Below are positions 35,542-43,709 of a stretch of 64,000 nucleotides of DNA, piece by piece. Below the pieces are notes generated by a model. The model ran no database searches, was not told where the DNA came from, and was given only the letters and a program-made list of their open reading frames with translations. Numbering within the stretch: position 1 is the first letter of the stretch; the number at the start of each line of letters is the position of its first letter. The translations under genes were made by a program, and so were the position numbers. Source of the DNA: Verrucomicrobiota bacterium (lineage in GTDB: Bacteria; Verrucomicrobiota; Verrucomicrobiia; Chthoniobacterales; UBA10450); the NCBI GenBank assembly GCA_003218375.1, contig QHNH01000016.1, positions 83,979 to 147,978 on the forward strand, written 5' to 3'.

Positions 35542-38277
35542 TTATTTGCTAGCGCGCTCGTTCATGAGCGAGCGCGCGTAAGCCACCGTGTCGATGGCAT
35601 CGACAGTTTTGTCGTGTCGAATGGCTTTGATGCGCGGAAAGCGCAGCGCGAGACCGCTCTCGTGGCGCGCGCTTGGCTGGATCGAGTCGAACGCGATCTC
35701 GAGCACGGTATCCGGTTTTACTTCGCGATAACGCCCGTGGTTCGAGATCGTCTGCTTTTTGAAATGCTTCGTTAATTCTGCAATCTCAACGTCGGTCAAT
35801 CCGCTGTAGGCTTTCCCGATCGTGAGCAGCTCGCCGCTCGTTTCGTCGCGCACCGCGAAGGTGTAATCGCTCAAAACATGGTTGCGCTTGCCGTGCCCGA
35901 GCTCAGCCGCGACGACGACGACATCGAGCGTGGCCAACTCCTTCTTTAGTTTGAACCAGAACATTCCCCGGCGGCCCGGCGAATAAATGCTCTCAGGATT
36001 TTTCACCATCAGGCCTTCGTTGAAACGGCGTCGCGCCTGTTGAAATGCCGTCTCGATCTCGTCCGCCGAATGAGCGGGATAAACTTCCGCGATTTGAAAA
36101 CCCGGAGGCGGCTTCAGACTTCGCAAGGCTTCACGGCGTTCGCGTAACGGACGCCGCAGGTACGATTCGCCGTTTTTCCACAGCAAATCGAACGCGACGA
36201 AGACGACTGGCACATCGGCAGAGGCCGTCGCAAACAAATCCGCGCCTTCATTTTTCCGGCCGAGCCGCTTTTGCAGATCGAAAAACGTCAGCTTTTTCCC
36301 GTACTCGAACGCCATGATCTCGCCATCGAGAATGATCTCATCCTGGAACTGACGCGCTCGATCAGTCAGCTCCGAAAACTGGACCGTCATCCGGCGCAGA
36401 TCGCGCGAATAGATTTCGACGCGGCCCGCTCCGCGATGAAGCTGCGCCCGGATCCCATCGAATTTGTCCTCGACGTAAACCACCGACGGTGTCGTGGCGG
36501 GTGTCTCACCCGCAACGCTGGAGACAGCCGCCGCTACATTCCCAAAGCGAGCCCAGATCGCTTCCGCCGTCGGCTCGGGACTGGCCAGCATGGATTTGAT
36601 GGGACGGAACAAGGACAGCTCCGCGCTTTGCAGTTGTCCTTTGAAGGCGAGGACGGCGGCCTGGCCGAGATCGCCCAGGAGCATGTTCGCCTCTTTGACT
36701 TCATCGAGCGGCGCGGAAAACGCGGCCGCAATCGCTTCTTCCACCAGCCCCTCACGCAACCCGATTCGGAGATCGCCCGTCAGGATCTTGACGATGTACT
36801 GGCCCTCGCGTGCCGACAATGTCGCGAGACATTTTTGCAAAAGTTCCGTCTTGCCCAGCGGGCCTCGGGTCTTGTGCAACGTATCGAAAAGCTCGCGCGA
36901 TTCGGCGAGCGTGAATGGTTCGGAAAAGGTCCGTCCGTCTAATGCTTCCAGCGCCGTCTTGCCGGCATCTCCATGCGATGTCGCGATCCGCCGGAATTCT
37001 GGTTCCGTCAGTTTTGCCGCGCTCATCAGTGCGCGATGAATCACAGCCCATCCCGCCTGGATCGTGCGCAGATCGCTTTGCGGAAACGGCTTTCCCGTGA
37101 AATAAACCGCGGCGATCGCGAGCTGGTTCGGATTCAGCGTTCGCAAATATTCCGCCAGCAACCGGACCTTCTCCAGCTTCGCCGGAGTCGCCGCGATCGT
37201 TTCACCGACACTGGCGAACGCGTGGAATTCAGATCCTGTAGCCGCGGTCCTGTGGGCCGCGTTCGGTTGGACCGCGGGTGAGACAGCCGCCACGACAGTT
37301 TTCCCGAGCGTAAGTTCCATTTGGTTTTCCTCGCTCAATGCCCACGCGTCGATCCCGCGCTCGCGCAAATCGCGCGCAAATTCCGCGGCGAATCCGTGCA
37401 GTGTCAACACGCGCTGAGGTTTCACCAGATCGACATAACGCACCAGATCTGTGTAATCCGCGTGGTCGGAGAGGGGGAACGCGGCATCGACCTGGTAACG
37501 ATAAATCGCGCTCGGCTCCACCGCCCAACCGCTGATCATCGCCACTCGTTTTTCCCGGATTTTTTCCAGCATCCGCGACCGGTTCACACTCGGCGGACAA
37601 ATCAGGACTTTGCCGGCGACATTGGTCGCGTTGTAGCGCTCGTAATCGCAAAATGATTGCCCGAACTGCTCGTAGATTCGCGTCATCCGATGGACCGTGC
37701 CGTGCAGCATCGGCTTGAGACCGGCGCCGGCGAGCGCGCACAGAATTTCCTGGGCTTTGCCTAACGAGTAGCCGAGCAGCACCGGCACCGCGCCCGTTTC
37801 CAGCGCGTCGCGGCAGAAGGCCACGATCTGCCCGATCACTTCTTCGGTGGGCGGAAAACGATAACGCGGCAGACCGAACGTGGTCTCCATGATGAGGGTC
37901 TCGGCGTGGCGCCATTCCGCCGGCTCCGCGGACCGACCCGGGCGCAACTTGAAATCGCCGCTATAAAGGAGCGAGCCGCTCTCCGTTTCCAGGAAAAACT
38001 GGGCCGACCCGATGATGTGCCCGGCCGGAATCAGCGTGACATCGAATCCGCGGACGTTGGTCTTCTCGCCGAAGTTCAGGACGTGCTCGTTCCGTTCCCC
38101 CGGCAATCGCGCCTGCATCAGCCGCGCCGTCCGTTCCGAAACGATGATCTCATCATGCGGCGCGATATGATCGCTGTGGGCGTGCGAGACGAACGCGAAC
38201 GGCTTCGCGTCCCAGGGATCGAGCCAGATGTTTTCGTTCGGCAGATAAACACCGCGATCGTATCGGACTTCAATCAC
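35542..38277 (-). CDS. Metallo-beta-lactamase exonuclease fused to ATP-dependent DNA ligase
   Basis: A 911-residue fusion. Residues 1-330 form a CPSF/SNM1-like metallo-beta-lactamase domain: SHAHSDH (about 31-37), PAGHIIGSAQF, YSGDF, the beta-CASP stretch and SDHADY. This is the 'ligase-associated exonuclease' type. Residues about 390-905 are an ATP-dependent DNA ligase: an N-terminal DNA-binding domain, nucleotidyl Lys605 in VEDKFDGIRAQ, LDGEIMAF, VFVAFDLLW, EGLMVKNPES and the OB-fold end FWFKLKK. The two are usually neighbouring genes in a repair cluster. Here one polypeptide could trim and seal DNA ends. Its stop abuts the broken lipoprotein gene on the other strand. Confidence 0.92.
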   Translation of the reverse strand: MIEVRYDRGVYLPNENIWLDPWDAKPFAFVSHAHSDHIAPHDEIIVSERTARLMQARLPGERNEHVLNFGEKTNVRGFDVTLIPAGHIIGSAQFFLETESGSLLYSGDFKLRPGRSAEPAEWRHAETLIMETTFGLPRYRFPPTEEVIGQIVAFCRDALETGAVPVLLGYSLGKAQEILCALAGAGLKPMLHGTVHRMTRIYEQFGQSFCDYERYNATNVAGKVLICPPSVNRSRMLEKIREKRVAMISGWAVEPSAIYRYQVDAAFPLSDHADYTDLVRYVDLVKPQRVLTLHGFAAEFARDLRERGIDAWALSEENQMELTLGKTVVAAVSPAVQPNAAHRTAATGSEFHAFASVGETIAATPAKLEKVRLLAEYLRTLNPNQLAIAAVYFTGKPFPQSDLRTIQAGWAVIHRALMSAAKLTEPEFRRIATSHGDAGKTALEALDGRTFSEPFTLAESRELFDTLHKTRGPLGKTELLQKCLATLSAREGQYIVKILTGDLRIGLREGLVEEAIAAAFSAPLDEVKEANMLLGDLGQAAVLAFKGQLQSAELSLFRPIKSMLASPEPTAEAIWARFGNVAAAVSSVAGETPATTPSVVYVEDKFDGIRAQLHRGAGRVEIYSRDLRRMTVQFSELTDRARQFQDEIILDGEIMAFEYGKKLTFFDLQKRLGRKNEGADLFATASADVPVVFVAFDLLWKNGESYLRRPLRERREALRSLKPPPGFQIAEVYPAHSADEIETAFQQARRRFNEGLMVKNPESIYSPGRRGMFWFKLKKELATLDVVVVAAELGHGKRNHVLSDYTFAVRDETSGELLTIGKAYSGLTDVEIAELTKHFKKQTISNHGRYREVKPDTVLEIAFDSIQPSARHESGLALRFPRIKAIRHDKTVDAIDTVAYARSLMNERASK

Positions 38278-38350
38278 GCGCAGAATCTACGCTGTTCGCT
38301 GTGGTGCGAAAACCGCCGCGATATAAGTACCGGATCGAACAAGGATATTC

Positions 38351-38489
38351 CTCTCCCTGTGGGAGAGGGCAGGGTGAGGGTGCCTTTGAAACGGTGATCG
38401 CGCGGAGACTTCGTTGCTTATCCCACGGTCCGACGAAACAGGCCTACTCTGCTGACCCTCATCCTAACCTTCTCCCTCAGGGAGAAGGA
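38351..38489. repeat. Paired inverted element, CTCTCCCT..GGGAGAGGG type
   Basis: The left arm 38351-38382 (CTCTCCCTGTGGGAGAGGGC, then AGGGTGAGGGTG) is matched inversely by 38455-38488 (CCCTCATCCTAACCTTCTCC, then CTCAGGGAGAAGG). Each arm is itself a hairpin. Sequences of this CCCTCACCCTAACCCTCTCCC kind occur in many bacterial phyla. It occupies the divergent spacer between the ligase and the next gene. Confidence 0.75.
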
Positions 38490-38546
38490 ACTGCTTCACC
38501 AATTGGTCGAATTGACACAACCAGGCTCTTCCCGTTTCATTAGCGT

Positions 38547-39110
38547 GTGAAATCGGCGGCTATTTTTCTCCTCGCGGCTCTCGTGGCCGCGAACCTCTGG
38601 GCGGCGAGCCAGGTGAAAATCGTGACGAAGGTCGAACCGTTGCCGGTTGCCCTCAGCGACGATTTCCAGTTTCGCAAAACGAAGCTGTTCTACCTGACCG
38701 AGAATCCGCCCAAGGCGAAGAAATCCCTTTCCTCATCGCTCTCGACCAATCCGAATAATCCCACGGCGGGAATCGCGGAAGCATCGCTCGGTTTCGAGCG
38801 GACCTATCGCCTTTACGGCGCCATTACCGCCGCAGACAAAAACCAGCGCTATGGCAATTACTTCGATTTCTTTTGGCGGGTGAAACGCCCGGCAAACGTG
38901 ACCGTGCGCCTCGAGTACCGGCAGGAGAAGCTGCGCTCATTCATCCAGGCACGCGAGATTTCCTACCCGAACGCGAAGGGGAATCTCAAGACGGAGTTTG
39001 CCATCATCGGTGACGATTATTTCCAGGACGGGCGCGTCACCGCCTGGCGTTGTTTGTTGATCGAGAACGGACACATCGTTGCGGAGAACCGGTCGTATCT
39101 TTGGGAATGA
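38547..39110 (+). CDS. Exported protein of unknown function
   Basis: A 187-residue protein starting at GTG 38547 with a signal peptide (KSAAIFLLAALVAANLWAAS). The mature part is a beta-rich domain with conserved-looking blocks (LPVALSDDFQFRKTKLF, FDFFWRVKRPANVTVRLEYR and FAIIGDDYFQDGRVTAWRC). I do not recognise a family. A single-domain periplasmic protein is likely. It is alone, with a repeat-filled spacer upstream and 86 bases to the STAS gene. Confidence 0.65.
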   Translation: MKSAAIFLLAALVAANLWAASQVKIVTKVEPLPVALSDDFQFRKTKLFYLTENPPKAKKSLSSSLSTNPNNPTAGIAEASLGFERTYRLYGAITAADKNQRYGNYFDFFWRVKRPANVTVRLEYRQEKLRSFIQAREISYPNAKGNLKTEFAIIGDDYFQDGRVTAWRCLLIENGHIVAENRSYLWE

Positions 39111-39196
39111 ATGGGTTACGCTGCCGGCCGGTCCCGGGCAGCCGGTCTGCCCTTAGGTTGACAGTCCCCCCTGCGAGCCTGTAATTTTACCCAGCA

Positions 39197-39712
39197 GTGC
39201 AGTCGTCAATCCAAGTCGGGGTAAACGGCGATGCCGTTTGGGTGAAGGTCGAGGGTAAGGGTAGCTTCCTCAACAGCGGCAACCTCAAGGAATTTACTCG
39301 CGAAATGGTAAACCGCGGTTACCGCGAGTTTGTCGTGGACCTCGAGAATTGCGCGATGATGGATTCCACTTTCATGGGCACAATGGCGGGCGTCGCTTTG
39401 CGGTTAAAGGAACTTGGGCACGGCCATCTCCACGTCGTCCATTGCGGCGAGCGCAGCCGCAGTCTTCTCACTGGCCTCGGGCTCGACCAGATCTTCGACA
39501 TCCACTCGAATGGGACGGCCGCGCCGCAATGCGACCTGCTCAAACGCGAAAAGGCCAATGGCTCGTCGACCGAGCAAAAGAAGCAGGTCAGTGCCGACAT
39601 GCTCGATGCCCACCAGGCGCTTTGCGAGGCCGCCCCGCAGAATTTTTCGCGGTTCAAAGACGTCCTCGATTATCTAAAACAGGATCTCCACCACGAGACG
39701 CCGTCGAACTGA
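39197..39712 (+). CDS. STAS-domain anti-sigma factor antagonist-like protein
   Basis: A 171-residue protein beginning with GTG. Residues 1-110 form a STAS domain whose VDLENCAMMDSTFMGTMAGV holds the Ser/Thr (in DST) that partner kinases phosphorylate in SpoIIAA/RsbV. The C-terminal 60 residues are charged and helical with no named domain. It lies 15 bases before a membrane-anchored PP2C phosphatase that would act on it. The two form a partner-switching unit; its anti-sigma kinase is not in the window. Confidence 0.87.
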   Translation: MQSSIQVGVNGDAVWVKVEGKGSFLNSGNLKEFTREMVNRGYREFVVDLENCAMMDSTFMGTMAGVALRLKELGHGHLHVVHCGERSRSLLTGLGLDQIFDIHSNGTAAPQCDLLKREKANGSSTEQKKQVSADMLDAHQALCEAAPQNFSRFKDVLDYLKQDLHHETPSN

Positions 39713-39727
39713 TCCAGCACGCGGCGC

Positions 39728-41164
39728 ATGTGGCCAATCGTCTTCCTCGGCCTCCTCATCGCCTCGCTCGCGGGCTGGCTCTTCACCTGGTGGGGGCAGC
39801 GGGTTCGCATTCGCCAGCTCGAGCGCTCGAAGGAAGAAATCCAAATCGAGGAGACGCTCGTCTTCGATTTTCTCCACGGCCTCGGGGAAGCGTTTACGGA
39901 AACGATCCGCGCGGCCGATCTGCACCGGCTGATCGTGGAAGGCGCGGCGCGTGTCCTCGACGCACAGGGCGGCGCGCTCTACATGATGGAACGCGCGGGC
40001 GGGAAGCTGGCGCCCGCGTTCATCTCGAAAGGCTGCCCGCCGTTCATCGACGTGCCGACCCACATTCTCCAGCAGGCAGCTTCCAATCCCACGGCGCTCG
40101 AAAGTTATCTGCGCCTCCAGGCCATTCCGCCGGGTGAAGGAATCATCGGGCGCGTCTGGCAAACGCGCGAACCGGTTCTCCTCACCGATTTGGCGAACGC
40201 GCCGGAGCTGGCCGGCCTCCGCGGCACTTCGCTCGGCGCCGCCTCCGTAATGGTGATGCCCCTGCTCTACGGAAAACAAAACATGGGCGTGCTCGCCTTG
40301 GGGAACGGTCCGTCGAGCCCGTCGTTTACCCAGAGCGATTTCATTGTCTTCAAATCGATCGCGGAACAATCGGCCTTCGCCCTTTACAACGCCATCATCT
40401 ACTCAGAAGCGAATGAGAAGAAGCGCCTCGATCACGACCTGGAAATCGCGCGCGACATCCAACGGATCCTGTTGCCAAGCGAGGCGCCGGTCATTCCGGG
40501 ATTCGAGATCGCTGGCATCAACATTCCGGCGCGCCACGTGAGCGGAGATTATTTCGATTACCTGACGGTCGATGACGAGAAGCTCGGCGTCGCGATCGCG
40601 GATGTTTCCGGAAAGGGCGTGCCGGCGTCGATCATCATGGCGATTTGTCGCAGCGTCTTGCGCAGCCAGGCCGCGGGCAATCCTTCGCCGTCCGATGTGT
40701 TGCAGAAGGTCAACCGCCAGCTTTATCCCGACATCAAGGAGGACATGTTCATCAGCATGGCCTACGTAATTCTCGATCATGTCCAAGGCGCCGTGATGCT
40801 CTCGCGCGCCGGCCACGACGCGCCGATTCTTTTCAACCACGCGACCGGCACGGCCGCGCCGGTGAAGCCGCCGGGAATGGTCCTCGGAATTGACAGTGGG
40901 AGCGTGTTCGATAGGATAACGGTCGACTTCGTTCTCTCGCTCAACCGCGATGATTGCCTGCTCCTCTACACGGACGGCGTCACCGAAGCGCTCGACGTAA
41001 ACGGAGACGAATTTGGGCCCGAGCGGATGATGGAATGCGTTCGCGCCAGCGCGCCCGAGGGAGCACCGGCCATGATCAGCCGGTTGATCGACGAACTGCG
41101 AAGCTTCGTCGGGTCGCAGCCGCAAAATGACGATATAACTTTGATTGCCATTCGCAAAACATGA
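39728..41164 (+). CDS. Membrane-anchored GAF-PP2C (SpoIIE-type) phosphatase
   Basis: A 478-residue protein. One N-terminal membrane segment (WPIVFLGLLIASLAGWLF) is followed by a coiled coil, a GAF sensor (about 45-225) and a PP2C domain. The PP2C domain has SGDYFDYL, DVSGKGVPASIIM, SRAGHDAPIL and PQNDDITLIAI with its metal Asp residues. It probably dephosphorylates the STAS protein encoded just upstream. The last base pair of the stop overlaps the grpE start as ATGA, so translation of the chaperone gene is coupled to this sensor. Confidence 0.93.
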   Translation: MWPIVFLGLLIASLAGWLFTWWGQRVRIRQLERSKEEIQIEETLVFDFLHGLGEAFTETIRAADLHRLIVEGAARVLDAQGGALYMMERAGGKLAPAFISKGCPPFIDVPTHILQQAASNPTALESYLRLQAIPPGEGIIGRVWQTREPVLLTDLANAPELAGLRGTSLGAASVMVMPLLYGKQNMGVLALGNGPSSPSFTQSDFIVFKSIAEQSAFALYNAIIYSEANEKKRLDHDLEIARDIQRILLPSEAPVIPGFEIAGINIPARHVSGDYFDYLTVDDEKLGVAIADVSGKGVPASIIMAICRSVLRSQAAGNPSPSDVLQKVNRQLYPDIKEDMFISMAYVILDHVQGAVMLSRAGHDAPILFNHATGTAAPVKPPGMVLGIDSGSVFDRITVDFVLSLNRDDCLLLYTDGVTEALDVNGDEFGPERMMECVRASAPEGAPAMISRLIDELRSFVGSQPQNDDITLIAIRKT

Positions 41165-41721
41165 GAAAAATTCCAGTGACTGAACCAGCGATGGAAGAAA
41201 AAGAGGCGACATTGAAGAACGATGCATCCTCGGCCGGTGCGCCATCCGCGGAGACAGCGCCGCCGGAGGATGATTCCGATGGTCTCCAGGCGGACCTGGA
41301 TCGGTTCCGCGATCTCGCGCTCCGCAGCCAGGCCGATTTCGAGAATTACAAAAAGCGTTCCGCGCGCGAGAAAGAGGAGGCAATCAAATACGCCAACAGC
41401 TCTCTGCTCGAGAAGCTGATCGCGATCGTGGACAACTTCGAGCTCGGTCTCGAAGCCGCGCGCGCCGAGGGTGAGAAGTCGCCGGTCTTTTCCGGCATGA
41501 GCATGGTCTTGAAGCAGCTCATGGATTTTCTCGCCGAGAGCGGCCTTCAACCGATCGACGCGACCGGCCAGAAATTCGATCCAAACCTGCATGAAGCCAT
41601 TGCCCACGAACCAAGCGATGAATTTCCCGAGGGGACTGTGGTGCGCCAGACCCGCCGTGGTTACAAGATGAAGGATCGTTTGCTTCGCCCGTCGAGTGTC
41701 GTGGTCTCGAGCGGCCCATAG
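41161..41721 (+). CDS. grpE: GrpE nucleotide exchange factor
   Basis: A 186-residue co-chaperone that releases ADP from DnaK. A Glu/Pro-rich N-terminal tail leads into the long dimerising helix ([20 protein letters not shown] and [20 protein letters not shown]). The compact beta domain ends with [22 protein letters not shown]. The start overlaps the phosphatase stop; an in-frame ATG at 41191 is an alternative. dnaJ follows after 23 bases. dnaK is not adjacent, which is less usual than grpE-dnaK-dnaJ. Confidence 0.95.
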   Translation: MRKIPVTEPAMEEKEATLKNDASSAGAPSAETAPPEDDSDGLQADLDRFRDLALRSQADFENYKKRSAREKEEAIKYANSSLLEKLIAIVDNFELGLEAARAEGEKSPVFSGMSMVLKQLMDFLAESGLQPIDATGQKFDPNLHEAIAHEPSDEFPEGTVVRQTRRGYKMKDRLLRPSSVVVSSGP

Positions 41722-41744
41722 GTCACATACGACCTATCCGACCC

Positions 41745-42884
41745 ATGCCGACGGAGAAACGCGATTATTACGAGGTGCTGGCTGTCTCCCGCAGCGCGAC
41801 GGAGGAGGAAGTGAAGCGCGCCTACCGCAAGCTCGCGGTGAAATATCACCCGGACAAAAATCCCGACGACCCGCACGCCGAAGAAAAATTCAAAGAGCTG
41901 GGCGAAGCCTACGACGTCCTGATGGATGCCGATAAACGCGCGGCCTACGATCGCTATGGCCACGCTGCTTTTGCTCAAGGCATGGCGGGGCGGGGGTTCC
42001 ACGATCCATTCGATATTTTCCGGCAAGAATTCGGCGGCGCCGGCGGCATGGTCGATGCAATTTTCGAAACCTTTTTCCGCGGTGGTGCCACGACCGACCA
42101 CGAAGGACTCCACCGCGGATCCGATTTGCGCTACGACATGCAGATCACGCTCGAAGAGGCGGCGTTTGGCATGGATACCGAAATCGAGGTTCGCAAACTC
42201 GACACCTGCGCCGAATGCCGCGGCTCGGGGGCTGAGCCCGGCTCCCGCACCATTAATTGTCCGACGTGCGGCGGTCGCGGCCAAGTCATGAGCGGGGGCG
42301 GCATTATCCGGTTTTCGCGAACATGTCCCCGATGCCGCGGAATGGGCCAAGTAATGGAACGTCCGTGCAAGGTGTGTAAGGGAGACGGTCGCTTCGAAAA
42401 CACGAGCCAAATCAAATTGAAAATCCCCGCCGGTATCGCGGACGGATCGCGCCTCCGTTCATCCGGCAATGGCGAGGCGGGCATTCGCGGCGGCGGCGCC
42501 GGCGATCTCTACGTCGTCATCCACATCAAAGAGCACCCGATTTTCCAGCGCGAAGAGGACAACCTCTACTGCGAAGTGCCGATCTCGTTCACCCTCGCTT
42601 CCCTCGGCGGCGAAATCGCGGTGCCGACCTTGGAAGGCAAAGCAAATCTCAAAGTTCCCGCGGGAACCCAAAGCGGCCAGGTCTTCAAGCTTCGCGGAAA
42701 AGGGGTCGTGAATGTGAATGCGCGCGATCGCGGCGACCTGCTCGCCCGGTTGCTGGTGGAAGTGCCGACGCGTTTGAACTCCGAGCAACGCCAGAAGCTG
42801 GAAGAATTCGCCGCTCTCTGCGGTGAAGAAAATACGCCGCTCCACAAAAGCTTCTTCGATCGCGCCAAGGATTTTTTCCGCTAG
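41745..42884 (+). CDS. dnaJ: Chaperone DnaJ
   Basis: A 379-residue type I DnaJ of standard length. The J domain has the HPD motif (KYHPDKNPD). A Gly/Phe segment (about 78-110) is followed by four zinc-binding repeats [24 protein letters not shown] and CKVCKGDG, all eight Cys present. The C-terminal substrate-binding domains are complete. It works with DnaK and the GrpE encoded immediately upstream. Confidence 0.97.
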   Translation: MPTEKRDYYEVLAVSRSATEEEVKRAYRKLAVKYHPDKNPDDPHAEEKFKELGEAYDVLMDADKRAAYDRYGHAAFAQGMAGRGFHDPFDIFRQEFGGAGGMVDAIFETFFRGGATTDHEGLHRGSDLRYDMQITLEEAAFGMDTEIEVRKLDTCAECRGSGAEPGSRTINCPTCGGRGQVMSGGGIIRFSRTCPRCRGMGQVMERPCKVCKGDGRFENTSQIKLKIPAGIADGSRLRSSGNGEAGIRGGGAGDLYVVIHIKEHPIFQREEDNLYCEVPISFTLASLGGEIAVPTLEGKANLKVPAGTQSGQVFKLRGKGVVNVNARDRGDLLARLLVEVPTRLNSEQRQKLEEFAALCGEENTPLHKSFFDRAKDFFR

Positions 42885-42896
42885 CGCTTTCTCTTT

Positions 42897-42935
42897 GTCA
42901 TCCCGAGTCCGGCAGCTGCCGGATCGAGGGACCTC
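42897..42935. repeat. Short palindromic intergenic motif
   Basis: Between dnaJ and rsmE lies GTCATCCCGAG, then CCGGCAGCTGCCGG, then GAGGGACCTC. A related GTCATCCCGAG start is seen at 60892 near queD. This resembles an intergenic repeat but only these two partial copies are in the window. Confidence 0.4.
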
Positions 42936-42946
42936 TAACTTTTCTG

Positions 42947-43626
42947 ATGCATCGCTTCTATCTCGCGCCCGAACATTGGCAGTCTCATGCACTTCAGCTC
43001 ACCGGCGCCGAAGCGCACCACTGCCGCAACGTTCTCCGCCTCGAATCCGGCGATAAAGTCGTTCTCTTCGACGGCCGCGGCCACGAACTCACTGCCGAAA
43101 TAGCTTCGGCAGATTCATCCGAAATCTCCCTGCGCAAATTGCACGAAGCGCAAACGCCGCCTCTTCGTTGTCAGATGGCGCGGCCGAGATCGCGCCGATT
43201 CTGTCCGATCGCACGGTCGTGCGCCTCGATGAAGAAAGCGCCGCCTCGAAACAGGCGAAGTGGCAAACGGTAGCGATCGAGGCGGCCAAACAATGCGGCC
43301 AGAACTGGCTGCCCCGCGTCCACGTGCCGCAAACCATGGCGCAATTCTTCCAGCAGCCTCGCCGCTTTGATCTCCAGCTCATCGGTTCGCTTCAATCCGA
43401 TGCCGTCCATCTGAAGAAAATCCTCGCGGAATATTCCGCCGAGCACGGTGACCGCCCGACGAGTGTCCTCATGCTGGTCGGCCCCGAAGGCGATTTCACG
43501 CCGGCCGAGCTTTCCCTAGCGCGCAGCCACGGCTGCCGGCCGATTACCCTGGGCCCGATCGTCCTGCGGGTTGAGACCGCGTCGATTTATTGCCTGAGTG
43601 TGTTGTCGTACGAGTTATTGGTCTAA
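42947..43626 (+). pseudogene. rsmE: Broken rsmE, 16S rRNA m3U1498 methyltransferase
   Basis: The N-terminal frame (42947 to about 43174) encodes a normal RsmE PUA-like domain (MHRFYLAPEHW, LTGAEAHHCRNVLRLESGD) and reaches PPLRCQ. The rest continues one frame over from about 43175 (GAAEIAPILSDRTVVRLDEE, then LMLVGPEGDFT with the SPOUT knot, and LGPIVLRVETASI). Between them the segment that normally reads like ITLAQAIPKGxxMExIVQKATELG, about 23 residues, is absent. The simplest reading is a roughly 70-base deletion causing a frameshift. Either the gene is dead or the assembly has collapsed. Confidence 0.85.
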
Positions 43627-43709
43627 TGGAGACGGCACGCCCTCGTGCCGGAGACGAAAAATGTAGCTGCCCTTCCCCCCAACGGCCTGAGGGCAGGCCG
43701 TCTCCATTA
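43625..43709. repeat. Paired inverted element, TGGAGACGGC type
   Basis: The left arm begins AATGGAGACGGCACGCCC (43625) and pairs with the right arm ending GGCCGTCTCCATTA (43709). Each arm has an internal hairpin (GGCACGCCCTCGTGCC and GGCCTGAGGGCAGGCC). It overlaps the last base of rsmE and supplies the stop codon of the convergent dehydrogenase gene. Confidence 0.75.
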
